From contig CP085711.1 of assembly GCA_023823795.1 (NCBI GenBank), positions 124,001 through 188,000 of the forward strand: DNA of 64,000 nucleotides. The letters run 5' to 3'. A program made the position numbers and the translations under genes. Origin of the DNA: Bacillus sp. F19. GTDB taxonomy: Bacteria; Bacillota; Bacilli; Bacillales; Bacillaceae. The stretch's first letter is position 1. Each line of letters opens with the position of its first letter. The notes beneath the pieces are model-generated. The model did not search any database. It was not told where the DNA came from and saw only the letters and a program-made list of their open reading frames with translations. This document shows positions 37,493 to 47,717 of this stretch, piece after piece.

Positions 37493-37666
37493 AAGAAAAT
37501 TAATATTTTTAAACGACTGTATTGCTGAGGCATCCTATAAAAAATTTAACAACTTTAGTTTACTCCCATCCAAACCAGGACGGGGGTATGCGTGTTAGAA
37601 GTATTAAACTTAAACAACTTATTGTAATCTTGACATTTCCTTATTGCGGGTGGTGACAGCTTCGTT

Positions 37667-38513
37667 GGTACTACCCCATCGCTATCAAGCTAACAAAATA
37701 AAATACCCCTAAAATGAAAAAATACGCTATTCTTTCTGTAGAATCATAGGAAAGGATGGCGTTTTTGTATGTCTATTTCTGTATCTGATGAATTACAACT
37801 ATTTGCTCGAGAAATTCAAGGCTTCTTATCCCCAAATTTCTTACGAGATCTTGCTAAAAATGTTGGTTTTGTCCAGCGAACTAGTAAATACCAAGCCAAA
37901 GATTTAGTTGCTTTATGTGTATGGATGAGCCAAAATGTTGCTACTACTTCTTTAACTCAGCTATCTAGCTGTTTAGAAGCATCAACAGAAGTACTCATCA
38001 GTCCTGAGGGACTGAATCAACTATTTAATAAAGCGGCCGTCCAATTTTTGCAACATATATTAGCTGAACTACTAAACCAAAAATTGGCCTCATCTATACC
38101 GATTTCTTCTCCATATACTTCTGTTTTCAAGCGTATTCGTATTTTAGATTCAACTGCATTTCAACTCCCAGATCCCTTTTCATTCGTTTATCCAGGCGCA
38201 GGAGGATGCAGCCATACAGCAAAGACACCCAAGAATTATCAAAGATTCTCCTTCGTCTGTTTAACCTCCTACAGTGTAATGGACGAAAATCTCATCGATA
38301 CGAGAAAAAAACAGTCTTTGATATATTAGGTGTCGTTTACAATTTTACCATATCTGAAGATCTAGCTGCTTAATTAAAAAAAGACAAAACCCATTAGAGT
38401 TTATTTCGTATGCGAATTTTTAAATAATCTACACTGATCCCCTATAAAAAGTAAAAAAACTCTCCTGAAAATTTCCTAATGCAGTCTTAGCTTGATAGCG
38501 ATGTGGTACTACC
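37667..38513 (+). mobile_element. Internally deleted IS4-family element
   Basis: Left end GGTACTACCCCATCGCTATC (37667) and right end AGCTTGATAGCGATGTGGTA (38489-38513) form terminal inverted repeats with two mismatches. Length is about 847 bp against roughly 1.4-1.5 kb expected. The right end abuts a PTS IID fragment exactly as at 1001/1002, so both positions descend from one insertion. Confidence 0.85.
37769..38373 (+). pseudogene. IS4 transposase with central deletion
   Basis: The N-terminal 150 residues are intact (MSISVSDELQLFAREIQGFL to [16 protein letters not shown]). At about 38220 the frame jumps into the C-terminal tail ([20 protein letters not shown], stop 38371), which is out of frame. 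About 600 bp, including two catalytic acidic residues, are missing. The start at 37769 is preceded by GGAAAGGATGG. Confidence 0.9.
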
Positions 38514-38750
38514 CCTAATCGGGGGATTAGCATCCTCATTCGTCCATTTATCAACTACATTAAAGGTTCCGAATGGCAAAGATACTATTGAATTACAAAA
38601 ATCTTAGACGGCTTCTTCCCAGGGTTCCTATCCCTTCTTGCAGTCCTATTTTGCTGGTATTTAATTTCTAAGAAAATGTATAGTGGGAAAAAAAGTTCTG
38701 CTCATATTAGTAGCTATTACAATTGTGGGTGTTCTATTAAATGTGTTTTA
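38514..38750 (+). pseudogene. PTS IID component, C-terminal fragment (copy C)
   Basis: Same segment as 1002-1239. A base lost in ACAAAAATCTTAG near 38600 and an extra A near 38693 break the frame. Confidence 0.85.
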
Positions 38751-38813
38751 AGCAATTTTAGATCAGGATGATATTCAGGCCTGACAGGGTAAGTTTGTCA
38801 TTTTGAATATTCG

Positions 38814-39205
38814 TTAAATCCTGTCTACACAGGATTTAAATTTTGAATTGTATGATTATAACAATATATCAATCTTACAAAAAATTTACGTTTGTTTTAC
38901 ACTCTATTAAAATTTATAACTTACTATTAAGCAGTTAAGCAAATTTGATTCTGGAGAAGGGGAATCTTGCAGCAAGAGTTGTATAGGATCAATGCTTACG
39001 AATTTAGCTCAAAAACTTTACGACGAGGGAGGGACAACAAGATTCGACATTAACGGAGGCCCGCTGTCAAAACGCGAATATTTCCAGCTAAGCGATCAAG
39101 TAATATAAAATCCTGATTTTCAATCCCTCTAAGGGACCCCTTAACGGGCTAAGCAAAATGACAAACGGCCATTTCAGATTGAGTATTACAAAGAATAACA
39201 GGAGG
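38814..39205 (+). promoter_or_regulatory. Pho-type leader repeat, copy D, upstream of MPE2
   Basis: Hairpin TTAAATCCTGT/ACAGGATTTAA (38814-38839), then CTTACA (38874), TTTACG (38885), TTTACA (38896) and TTAAAA (38907), 11 bp apart. A 38-residue LAQKLYDEGG ORF (38992-39108) and AGGAGG (39200) follow before the MPE start. Confidence 0.6.
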
Positions 39206-39212
39206 TTTAATT

Positions 39213-42200
39213 ATGCTATTTCTTAAAAGGCTAAAAAAGCCATTTCTATCACTCATGCTGGTGAATGTAGCCCTGACGGGTGTAGTAGGCAGTACTTCGG
39301 CAGAAAGCTCTGCAGCAGTGACAGAAAACACTACGGAAGAACCTATCTTCAGCTTCATGTCAATGTCGGACACGCATAGCGATACGGTTAAAACGGCTAA
39401 AGCTGTAACGGATGCTAAAAATAATAATGCCAGTGCAATATTTTTACCCGGGGATATAACCAATCTCGGGGATAGCGGTGAATATGACGCCATAAGAAAT
39501 GCTATCGATTCTGTAAAAGATCATCCGCCGGTGTATTATGCAATCGGAAATCATGAATATGATTGGCAGTCGGATTATAATGTAGCGAAGAACAGATTTA
39601 TAGAAAAGGCAGAAATACCAGAAAAGAAGGTGTATTACCACCGGGAAATACAAGGCTATGACTTCATAATTTTAGGGTTTGATAAGAAACCGTCCTATAC
39701 CGCGTATATGTCCGACGAACAGTTAGCCTGGTTGGAAAGCACGCTTGCTGCAAATGCTGAACCGGACAAGCCGATTTTTGTGTTCACGCATGAGCCTATT
39801 CACCAGACCGTATCCAAGTCATATTCTTCGAATGGTATTTATCAAAGAAATGCACAGGAACAGGAGTTCCGAAAAATCCTTGAAAAATATCCACAGGTTA
39901 TTTTAACAACAGGACATCTTCACGACGATACTAAGATACAAGGTAACATGTACGCGAATAAATTCACTGCATTAAGAGACGGTGCCGTTTTAAATAGTCA
40001 AGCTATGATGTTTGATGTATATAAAGACAAGGTGCATATAAAGGGAAGGGATGTAACTACACAAAAAACCATATGGGAAGGTACTATGAGTCTGCACCCG
40101 AATACAACCGGCATGTATGAAGCCGAGGATAGTGTGTTCGCATATGCTACCTCTGGCGACGACATAAATCCGTCCGGCGGCAAGTATGTGAATATGAACC
40201 ATGTAAGCGCATATATCGAGTCGCTCAAGGTTGACGGAGGAGCTTCTGGCGGCAATAAAATATTGAAAATTAGGTATGCTACCGATGCTGCCAATGCTAC
40301 CAAGGGAATATATGTAAATGGGGCCAAAGTACAGACGCTCAGCTTTCCGACTACCGGAAGCATGAGCTCGTATAACGAATTGGCGGTACCTGTTGAGCTG
40401 AATCCGGGTCCAAATAACAAGATCGTCATACAAAGCGATGGCAACGCAGCGGGCGTGAACATAGATAAAATCCAAATTATGGATAGTAAAGATCCCAAAA
40501 ATATGTGGGGATTTAACGGCAATGGCAACGACAGTATCAAGAATGGGATTAATGCAACCTTGCATGGAAGTGCTGCCTATGATAAGACGGATAAAATGGA
40601 AGGTTCCGCTTCACTCAGCCTGAACGGTGCTGACGGTAATTATGCAAGTACAGATCTTGTATCCAACAAACAGAACAATGTAACGCTAACAACCTGGGTG
40701 AAGTGGAATGGTGCAACCTCAGGATCTCAACAAATATTGTCCAACGGAGATGGCCTTACCAATGGATATTCAATCATGCTGGATCATGACCAAGGCGATA
40801 AGGTGTCCATTGCGATCAACGGGCAGACGATCCTTGGATCGCAGACTGCTTTGACGGCGGGCCAATGGACCAATATCACGGCGGCAAGAAGAAACGGCAC
40901 CTGGGAGCTTTATATCAATGGCAAGAGCACCCCGGTAACCAATAATACAACAGATCCTTCTACGCCAACAACGGGAACGTATATCGGTGCGGACAGTAGA
41001 GGCCAACAAAGCTTCAATGGACGTATTGATGCAGTAAGGGTTTACAATCAAGCATTGTCTACCGATCAGATCATGGCAATGGCCAACGAGACTTCTAACG
41101 TTAAGTTACAAAGCATCGAAATAACTAAACTGCCAACAAAGTTGAATTACCTTCAGGGAGATTGGTTGAATATAGACGGGCTGGTTGTGACAGGCACTTA
41201 CAGCGATGGAACAACAAAAGTGGAGAACGTAACGGATGATCATATTACCGGCTTTGATAGTGTCACTCTTAAAGAAGGAGTGCCACTGACTGTGACTGTA
41301 GGTGGAAAGACAGCCAGCTTTAATGTAAATATTTTAGATGTAATGCCTGGTTCAGCATCGGTGCCAGGAAGGATAGAAGGTGTAAACTACAATTCGAAAA
41401 AACCGGATTCTGTATTTAGAAATTTTCCGGGTAATGATGGCGGACCCACATGGTTGGTGATGGGTATAGAAAAAGGCGAATGGATGGAATATAACGTAGA
41501 TGTGGCAAAATCGGGATTCTATCAAGTAAATTACAGGGTGGCAACATGGCGTCCGGCAGAGGTTGAATTCCAGGTAGATGGAGTACCTCAAACGAGAACC
41601 CCATTTTCAACCGGGAGTTGGAGACCTGGCACTTTTTCTTCCGATACGATCAAACTGAGTGAAGGCTCACATAAAATAAGGCTGAATGCAAATACAGGTT
41701 TTTGGAGATTGCTCTGGTTTGAATTGACAGAGGTTCAAGAAAAAAAATTGAACAGCATCACTGCGCCTGCTGACATAGACGCAGCAATCGGAACGGCGAA
41801 GACAGCGGACGCCCTTGGACTGCCAAAGACAGTATCCTTGGATACCGATTTAGGAAATGTGAATGCCAATGTGACATGGAATGTAGATGCTTCAAACTAT
41901 GATCCCACTGTAAAGACTGGACAGACCTTCAATGTAAATGGAACTGTAACTTTGCCAACTGGGGTGGCAAATCCCAATAACGTGCCTTTGACAACAAGCA
42001 TTAGAGTAACTGTTAATAGGATCCCAGTGGGGACCGCCGCAGTTACCGCTTCATCGATTTACAATGCCAGTTTTACTCCCGACAAAGTGTTTGATGGCAT
42101 AGGGCAAGCGGTTAATGGCGAATGGGCCTCCAAGGGAGAACAGAATCCATGGATCCAGGTGAATTGGACGACGAATCAAACGTTCAACAAGATTATCTTT

Positions 42201-42419
42201 CATGATCGGCCCAACACAGCGGACTGGGCGCCCGGCGGAACGCTTACCTTCAGCGACGGAAGCACTTTGACGGTTTCAGGAATCCCGAATGACGGGAGCG
42301 CTTATTCTGTAACTTTCCCTGACAAGACGGTGACATGGATCAAATTCCAGGTATCCGGTGGAAGCGGGTCAAATGTAGGTTTGTCGGAAATGAAAATTTT
42401 AGCGCCGGTGGATAAGTAA
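39213..42419 (+). CDS. Secreted multidomain metallophosphoesterase, MPE2
   Basis: 1068 residues. The signal peptide (about 1-35) differs from those of MPE1 and MPE3 (KKPFLSLMLVNVALTGVVG), while the following domain is near-identical. Calcineurin-like metal ligands: D53-x-H55, G80-D81, GNHE, H in FTHEP and GHLH. Next come CBM6/35-like, LamG, Big_3, CBM6-like and Big_4 domains and, instead of a second LamG, a discoidin-like domain (AAVTASSIYNASFTPDKVFD). AGGAGG precedes the ATG. TAA 42417 ends the protein after APVDK, but the frame continues (VPEVEMTVLGDNSIY). An exported phosphatase or phosphodiesterase of unknown substrate. Confidence 0.87.
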   Translation: MLFLKRLKKPFLSLMLVNVALTGVVGSTSAESSAAVTENTTEEPIFSFMSMSDTHSDTVKTAKAVTDAKNNNASAIFLPGDITNLGDSGEYDAIRNAIDSVKDHPPVYYAIGNHEYDWQSDYNVAKNRFIEKAEIPEKKVYYHREIQGYDFIILGFDKKPSYTAYMSDEQLAWLESTLAANAEPDKPIFVFTHEPIHQTVSKSYSSNGIYQRNAQEQEFRKILEKYPQVILTTGHLHDDTKIQGNMYANKFTALRDGAVLNSQAMMFDVYKDKVHIKGRDVTTQKTIWEGTMSLHPNTTGMYEAEDSVFAYATSGDDINPSGGKYVNMNHVSAYIESLKVDGGASGGNKILKIRYATDAANATKGIYVNGAKVQTLSFPTTGSMSSYNELAVPVELNPGPNNKIVIQSDGNAAGVNIDKIQIMDSKDPKNMWGFNGNGNDSIKNGINATLHGSAAYDKTDKMEGSASLSLNGADGNYASTDLVSNKQNNVTLTTWVKWNGATSGSQQILSNGDGLTNGYSIMLDHDQGDKVSIAINGQTILGSQTALTAGQWTNITAARRNGTWELYINGKSTPVTNNTTDPSTPTTGTYIGADSRGQQSFNGRIDAVRVYNQALSTDQIMAMANETSNVKLQSIEITKLPTKLNYLQGDWLNIDGLVVTGTYSDGTTKVENVTDDHITGFDSVTLKEGVPLTVTVGGKTASFNVNILDVMPGSASVPGRIEGVNYNSKKPDSVFRNFPGNDGGPTWLVMGIEKGEWMEYNVDVAKSGFYQVNYRVATWRPAEVEFQVDGVPQTRTPFSTGSWRPGTFSSDTIKLSEGSHKIRLNANTGFWRLLWFELTEVQEKKLNSITAPADIDAAIGTAKTADALGLPKTVSLDTDLGNVNANVTWNVDASNYDPTVKTGQTFNVNGTVTLPTGVANPNNVPLTTSIRVTVNRIPVGTAAVTASSIYNASFTPDKVFDGIGQAVNGEWASKGEQNPWIQVNWTTNQTFNKIIFHDRPNTADWAPGGTLTFSDGSTLTVSGIPNDGSAYSVTFPDKTVTWIKFQVSGGSGSNVGLSEMKILAPVDK

Positions 42420-42940
42420 GTTCCTGAGGTCGAGATGACCGTACTGGGAGACAACAGCATTTATAAAGATTCCGTGGATTTGACGCCTAGTTTGCATTAA
42501 CCGACAACCTGTCGGGGGTCGATAACAGCAAAACGACGATGACACTCGATTCGCATTCTTACCAAATCGGAACGACGATCCCGCTTTATACGTTGCCGCT
42601 TGGGCAGCATACGCTTGTTGTATCCTCCAGCGACTTGGCAGGCAACCAGGTAAGCAAAACCGTTCACTTTCAGACAGTAGCCAGCATCGATTCCTTAAAG
42701 GCGGTGGTGACACGCATTGTCGATACCAAATGGATCGACAATGCCGGAATTGCCGATAGCCTGCAGGACAAATTGGCAAACAACGAGCTAAAGGGCTTTG
42801 TGAATGAAGTGAAGGCTCAAAGCGGAAAGCACATATCAGGTGAAGCGGCAAAATATTTGCTGCGGGACGCTCAATATTTAGACGCTCAATATTCATTGAC
42901 ACAATTACGATTCGCTCAAGGGATTAGATTTAAACTTTGA
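42420..42940 (+). pseudogene. Broken C-terminal extension of MPE2 with FIMAH domain
   Basis: In frame after TAA 42417 comes VPEVEMTVLGDNSIYKDSVD. A deletion near 42484 then shifts the frame; the third frame resumes at TMTLDSHSYQIGTTIP and runs through an Ig-like domain (GQHTLVVSSSDLAGN) into FIMAH (SIDSLKAVVTRIVDTKW, SGKHISGEAAKYLLRDAQYL) to TGA 42940. This is the most complete example of the lost tail. The piece from ATG 42539 alone lacks a start signal. Confidence 0.85.
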
Positions 42941-43067
42941 TGAAAAGAGGTCCCGCAGCAAAATATTTGCTGCGGGACGCTCTATATTTAGACGCTCAAT
43001 ATTTATTGACACAATTACGATTCGCTCAAGAGATTAGATTTAAACTTTGATGAAAAGAGGTCTCGCT
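42845..43067. repeat. 110-bp tandem duplication at the FIMAH/hupE junction (copy 2)
   Basis: Units begin at 42845 and 42955 and end in TGAAAAGAGGTC, the hupE ribosome binding site. Same as at 5465 and 57142. Confidence 0.85.
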
Positions 43068-44150
43068 TTGAAAATACGTGCATTCCTGTCCTTGTTCATA
43101 GTCACATTAATATTTTGTGCGAATGCCAGCACTTCATTTGCCCATACCGACAAAAGTAGGGGTTACTCGATTTTAAACATTAAAGGGAATACGATTGACT
43201 ATGAACTTTTTCTTGATCAAATAGACATGCTGGAACAATTTGATACCGACAAGGATAAACATCTGGAGAACGAGGAACTGTCCTCGCAGAAAGAAAGAAT
43301 CGAATCGGTATTACAGAAAGATCTTCGTATAGATGTGGATTCGAAGCCATTAACGATGGAAATACTTTCGATGGAGTTGGGAGAAAAGGCTTCCACGATC
43401 GGCGTAATGTTTAAACTAAGGTTAACCGCCGATGAAGCGATCGAACAATTTAATCTTCATTACAATCTGATGTTTGAAGGTGCGCCTCTTCATACGAATG
43501 TACTGTTGGTCCATGCAGGGGAATATTTCTATCAGAATATTCTTGATACCAAAAAAAGAGATGTTCAGATCACCATTGCTCAGCCTGAAAATATTGCTCA
43601 GCCTGAAAGTGAATCCGTCCTATGGAAATACTTTGTACTTGGAATCGAACACATTTTGACCGGGTTCGATCATATGCTGTTTTTGTTATCCTTAGTATTA
43701 ATCGCATCTCGCTTCAAGGATGCGTTGAAAATTGTTACTGCTTTTACAATCGGCCACAGCATAACACTATTCTTGGTGACCACCGACCGTATTCAGGTCA
43801 GTTCGCATTGGGTCGAAGTTTTTATAGCGCTGACCATCTGTTATGTGGCAGTAGAAAATATGTTTGTTCAAAAGGTGAAATGGCGGTGGCTATTGACAGC
43901 CATATTTGGCCTGATTCACGGTATGGGTTTCGCCGGGGGTTTGACTGAAATAGGACTTCCAAAGAGCAATCTGATTGGCACACTCCTTTCGTTTAATTTA
44001 GGCGTGGAAACGGGTCAGTTCATAGTACTGTGTCTATTACTGCCTCTCTTGATTTGGCTGCGAAGGTTCCCATGGTATCGTAAAATGATGATCTCCGCGT
44101 CTTGCCTTATTTTTGTTTTAGCATTTTATTGGTTGATTCAACGTCTGTAG
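43068..44150 (+). CDS. HupE/UreJ_2-family membrane protein, paralogue 2
   Basis: 360 residues from TTG 43068. I prefer this start because GAGG lies seven bases upstream and it aligns with ATG 34830 of paralogue 1; ATG 43050 has no ribosome binding site. A signal peptide is followed by an extracellular domain with a perfect EF-hand loop DTDKDKHLENEE. The membrane part has LGIEHILTGFDHMLFLLS, FTIGHSITLFL, LIHGMGFAGG and NLGVETGQ. Identical in protein sequence to 57366-58448. Possible metal transporter of unknown specificity, always next to a secreted MPE. Confidence 0.88.
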   Translation: MKIRAFLSLFIVTLIFCANASTSFAHTDKSRGYSILNIKGNTIDYELFLDQIDMLEQFDTDKDKHLENEELSSQKERIESVLQKDLRIDVDSKPLTMEILSMELGEKASTIGVMFKLRLTADEAIEQFNLHYNLMFEGAPLHTNVLLVHAGEYFYQNILDTKKRDVQITIAQPENIAQPESESVLWKYFVLGIEHILTGFDHMLFLLSLVLIASRFKDALKIVTAFTIGHSITLFLVTTDRIQVSSHWVEVFIALTICYVAVENMFVQKVKWRWLLTAIFGLIHGMGFAGGLTEIGLPKSNLIGTLLSFNLGVETGQFIVLCLLLPLLIWLRRFPWYRKMMISASCLIFVLAFYWLIQRL

Positions 44151-44454
44151 TAAACCATAGCCCAAAACATGAAAAGATTGCCAACCATATGGCCGGGAAG
44201 GCTCGAGAAGTGAAATCTTTTTATATTGTCTTTGTGGTTACCCTACAAATTGAGCCATTCCTATGAGGGGATGCGTAATGCAAGTTTATTAGTAGAAGGC
44301 GACGAAGTTTCCTGAAGGGTTGAAGCGAAAAGCTTGACGGCGATACACCGATCATGATCAACTCAGAGAAAATTAAAGGAGATAGCTATAGTACTTCCCA
44401 AATTTTCAACTTTAGTGTCAGTCGTTACAAAGTGAAAGTATTTTTGAATATTCG
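44151..44454. repeat. Repeat downstream of hupE (copy 2)
   Basis: Starts CCATAGCCCAAAACATG like 35895, 53147 and 58451. It contains the same small broken ORF (MRNASLLVEGDEVS, then frameshift). No other gene is seen. Confidence 0.6.
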
Positions 44455-44640
44455 TTAAATCCTGTCTACACAGGATTTAAATTTTGAATTATTGTAATAA
44501 CATAATATCGATATATCGATATTACAAAATGTTTACATTGAATCTAAACTCTATTAATATTTACCACTTATCATTAAGCAGAAAAGCAAATTTGATTCTG
44601 AAGGGGGGGAAATAATGTTCGGCCGTTTGTGAAAAAGTTG
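44455..44640 (+). promoter_or_regulatory. Pho-type leader repeat, copy E
   Basis: Hairpin 44455-44480; ATTACA (44521), TTTACA (44532), TCTAAA (44543) and TTAATA (44554) at 11-bp spacing. A Shine-Dalgarno-like GGGGGGG and ATG 44615 open the five-codon frame MFGRL-TGA. A MITE-like element truncates the rest. Confidence 0.55.
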
Positions 44641-44650
44641 TACCGTTTAT

Positions 44651-44790
44651 AAAAAAGATTGATTAAAATACAGTACATATTTTATAGAACGTTGATAAAA
44701 CAAGATTTATGAACATTTTTGCTCGAACTTTATTCTAAAATATATGGTCGGAAACATCAGGGGATTAATAGTTTTTGATCAATCTTTTTT
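44651..44790. mobile_element. MITE-like element with 13-bp terminal inverted repeats (copy 1)
   Basis: 140 bp bounded by AAAAAAGATTGAT and its inverse ATCAATCTTTTTT, no coding capacity. The leader sequence shared with 29249 is interrupted at its left end (CCGTTTAT), consistent with an insertion. Copy 2 at 58805 has the same length. Confidence 0.55.
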
Positions 44791-45110
44791 CCCAAAATAA
44801 AACTAAGTCCTATTGATAAATCATATCAAGTAGCAGTTTATATTAATAGAATGTAACGGAAGAGTATAGCTGTTACTCTCTGTTAAAAATATTGCAATGG
44901 AGTTGGAACATCCGTTTATCGGTTCCACCGATACAAAATCAATGGCATTGGTACCAAAGCTTAATAAGATATCCGCCACATATACCGCGGAATTTGCGCT
45001 ATCAGAAACATTATCAAAGCCGAAATTGTTGGAATGAAGATCCTGTCTGAACCGAGGACGGGCCCGTATATATATTCACAATTGACGAAAATTTTACAAG
45101 GAGAAGAGAA
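44791..45110. other. Region before the ABC operon; inverted ORF remnant
   Basis: Bases 44925-45075 on the minus strand encode NNFGFDNVSDSANSAVYVAD and on to FGTNAIDFVSVEP, and are an inverted copy of 59036-59190. Family not recognised. ACAAGGAGAAGAG (45098) is the ribosome binding site of the next gene. Confidence 0.55.
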
Positions 45111-46724
45111 ATGAAACCAAACTGTCGTACTTTCCTGCTACTAATTCTCGCAACAATTTTCGCGATTACAGGATGTTCTAAGAATGAAGGCTCAAGTGAG
45201 GAGACAACGAACTCTACTGAACAGGAGGTGCGTGAGTTGGTTCTTGCTGTGGGCGGCGAATCGGATGAAGGTTTCGACCCTACGACCGGCTGGGGTCGGT
45301 ATGGTTCTCCTCTTTTTCAAAGCACACTCCTTAAACGCGACAGCAACATGGAGATCGTCAATGATCTTGCAGAAAACTACAGCATAAGCGAAGATGCTCT
45401 AACCTGGACAGTGAATATAAGGCAAGACGTCAAATTCAGCGATGGCGAGCCGCTGACTGCCGAGGATGTTATCTATACGTTCGAAACAACAGCAAAAAGC
45501 AACTCGGTCGTTGACTTGCAAAATGTAGCGTCGGTAACGGCACAGAATGATTCTACAGTCATATTCACGTTGAAGAGTCCCCAATCGACTTTTATCGACA
45601 TTCTTGCAACCCTTGGTATTGTTCCCAAGCATGCTCATAATGAATCGTATGCCGAGCAGCCAATTGGATCGGGGCCGTTCAAGCTCGTCCAATGGGACAA
45701 GGGCCAACAGCTGATCGTGGAAGAGAATCCAAACTATTACGATGAGAAGCCTTACTTTAAGAAGCTTACATTTCTTTTCTTGGACGAAGATGCGGCATAT
45801 GCTGCCGCAAAAGCCGGAACGGTTGACGTAGCCTATATCCCTTCTGCGTTCAGCAAACAACAAGTAGCGGGAATGCGCCTGGAATCATTGGAATCCGTAG
45901 ATAACCGGGGAATTATGTTTCCTTATGTTAAGAGCGGCCAAACGACGGCAGATGGTCATCCGATCGGAAATGACGTAACCGCAGACCTCGCGATCCGCAA
46001 AGCTATCAATGCAGCAGTTGACCGTGAGGCGTTGGTAGAAGGCGTTCTGGAGGGGCAAGGAACCCCTGCCTATACGATTAGCGACAAGATGCCGTGGTGG
46101 AATTCGGATACGGTAATCGAAGATGGAGATGCCGCCAAAGCGAAGGGTATTTTATCAAAAGGCGGATGGAAGGACACGGATGACGACGGAATCGTTGAGA
46201 AAGACGGAGTAAAGGCGCAATTCACTTTGCTCTATCCATCGAGTGACGAGACAAGACAATCCCTTGCGATTGCCGTTGCGGATATGATCAAGCCGATCGG
46301 CATAGAAATCATTGTCGATGGGGAAAGTTGGGACGAAATAGGAAAAATGATGTATTCCAATGCAGTCCTGCTCGGGTGGGGCAGTCATGATCCGCTTGAA
46401 ATGTATAACGTTTACAGTAGTAAATACGCGGGAGTCGATTATTTCAATCCAGGCTTCTATAAGAGCCCTATAGTGGATCAGTATTTGGAAGAAGCGATTG
46501 CGGCAAAGGATGAAAAGGCGGCTATGGATCTTTGGAAGAAGGCGCAGTGGGACGGAACAACCGGAATGAGCGCAAAAGGCGATGCCCCTTGGGCGTGGCT
46601 TGTCAACTTGAATCACCTATTCCTGGTAAGAGAACAACTTGATATCGGACATCAACAAATACATCCTCACGGCCACGGATGGCCGGTCACCAGCAACATT
46701 GAGGAATGGAAATGGAAGGAATAA
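45111..46724 (+). CDS. ABC transporter substrate-binding lipoprotein (NikA/DppA type)
   Basis: 537 residues. A lipoprotein signal with lipobox AITGC (Cys 22) anchors it outside the membrane. The fold is SBP_bac_5 (family 5): VNIRQDVKFSDGEPLTAEDV, then GSGPFKLVQWDKGQ. The C-terminus carries a HPHGHGW motif that could ligand a metal. This family includes nickel- and peptide-binding proteins. The adjacent metal ATPase favours nickel or a metal complex, but peptide cannot be excluded. First gene of a five-gene importer operon, more GC-rich than its flanks. Confidence 0.85.
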   Translation: MKPNCRTFLLLILATIFAITGCSKNEGSSEETTNSTEQEVRELVLAVGGESDEGFDPTTGWGRYGSPLFQSTLLKRDSNMEIVNDLAENYSISEDALTWTVNIRQDVKFSDGEPLTAEDVIYTFETTAKSNSVVDLQNVASVTAQNDSTVIFTLKSPQSTFIDILATLGIVPKHAHNESYAEQPIGSGPFKLVQWDKGQQLIVEENPNYYDEKPYFKKLTFLFLDEDAAYAAAKAGTVDVAYIPSAFSKQQVAGMRLESLESVDNRGIMFPYVKSGQTTADGHPIGNDVTADLAIRKAINAAVDREALVEGVLEGQGTPAYTISDKMPWWNSDTVIEDGDAAKAKGILSKGGWKDTDDDGIVEKDGVKAQFTLLYPSSDETRQSLAIAVADMIKPIGIEIIVDGESWDEIGKMMYSNAVLLGWGSHDPLEMYNVYSSKYAGVDYFNPGFYKSPIVDQYLEEAIAAKDEKAAMDLWKKAQWDGTTGMSAKGDAPWAWLVNLNHLFLVREQLDIGHQQIHPHGHGWPVTSNIEEWKWKE

Positions 46725-46727
46725 TTC

Positions 46728-47717
46728 ATGTTTTTTGACCTAGCTAAATTTCTTTCTCTGCAAATAATGAAATTGGCGCTTCTGCTAACCGCGGTTAGCG
46801 CCATAACTTTTGCTCTTGTCAGCTATTCTCCTATTGATCCGACGCAAGCTTATATAGGCGCAGACATGTTACGGGTAAGTCCAGAGCAGCGTGCGGCAAT
46901 CGCAGAATATTGGGGACTTGACGATCCTCCCTTGCAGCGTTTCCTGGCATGGTACAGCGCATTGTTAAGAGGCGACTTAGGAACCTCCATGATTTATCGA
47001 GAGCCTGTAACGGACGTCATTGCAGAGCGGTTTCTTAGCTCACTCGGATTAATGAGCTCTGCATGGCTGCTATCCGGTATCATCGGCTTCGCTGTCGGAG
47101 CGGTAGCTGCGATGAGAAGGAATACGTGGCTGGACCAAGCGATTAAGTGGTATTGTTTAACGCTTTCCTCCACGCCACCGTTTTGGGCAGGCATACTCAT
47201 GCTTATTGTGTTTACCGTATGGCTTCCTATATTTCCTGTCGGATTGGGTGTTCCGGCAGGCGTGGTGGCCGAAGAAGTCACTAATCTAGACCGGATTCGC
47301 CATATGATCTTGCCGGTGCTCACATTAAGCATAACTGGAATCTCGGGAATCGCTCTTCATACTAGAGAAAAACTCGTGGAGGTACTCGAGAGCGATTACG
47401 TGCTATTTGCGAGAGCAAGAGGAGAAAAAGGATTTATACTCTTCCGCCGTCATGGATTGCGTAATATTATGCTGCCGGCGATCACTTTGCAATTCGCTTC
47501 GTTCAGCGAATTATTCGGCGGAGCGGTCTTGGTGGAACAGGTGTTTTCCTACCCAGGACTAGGCAGAGCAACCGTAGAAGCAGGTACTCGGGGAGATGTT
47601 CCACTATTATTAGGTATCGTATTGTTCAGTACCTTGTTTGTGTTCGCAGGAAACTTATTGTCTGAACTGTGTTACCGATGGATTGACCCTAGAATTCGGG
47701 AAGGGGATTCCATATGA
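46728..47717 (+). CDS. ABC transporter permease 1 (NikB/DppB type)
   Basis: 329 residues with about six membrane helices and the binding-protein-dependent permease EAA-like loop (ARARGEKGFILFRRHGLRNIM). N-terminal ALVSYSPIDPTQAYIG is typical of DppB/NikB. The start is three bases after the upstream stop and the end overlaps the next start by four bases (ATGA), so translation is coupled. Confidence 0.9.
   Translation: MFFDLAKFLSLQIMKLALLLTAVSAITFALVSYSPIDPTQAYIGADMLRVSPEQRAAIAEYWGLDDPPLQRFLAWYSALLRGDLGTSMIYREPVTDVIAERFLSSLGLMSSAWLLSGIIGFAVGAVAAMRRNTWLDQAIKWYCLTLSSTPPFWAGILMLIVFTVWLPIFPVGLGVPAGVVAEEVTNLDRIRHMILPVLTLSITGISGIALHTREKLVEVLESDYVLFARARGEKGFILFRRHGLRNIMLPAITLQFASFSELFGGAVLVEQVFSYPGLGRATVEAGTRGDVPLLLGIVLFSTLFVFAGNLLSELCYRWIDPRIREGDSI

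Larger units (their letters stand above)
38814..44790. repeat. Long direct repeat unit, copy 1 (leader-MPE-FIMAH-hupE-leader-MITE)
   Basis: The whole unit recurs in the same orientation at 53309-58944, offset by 14.2-14.5 kb. hupE proteins are identical between copies and the MPE proteins are close. The copies bracket the metal-transport cluster. Homologous recombination between them could delete or circularise about 14 kb. Confidence 0.88.
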
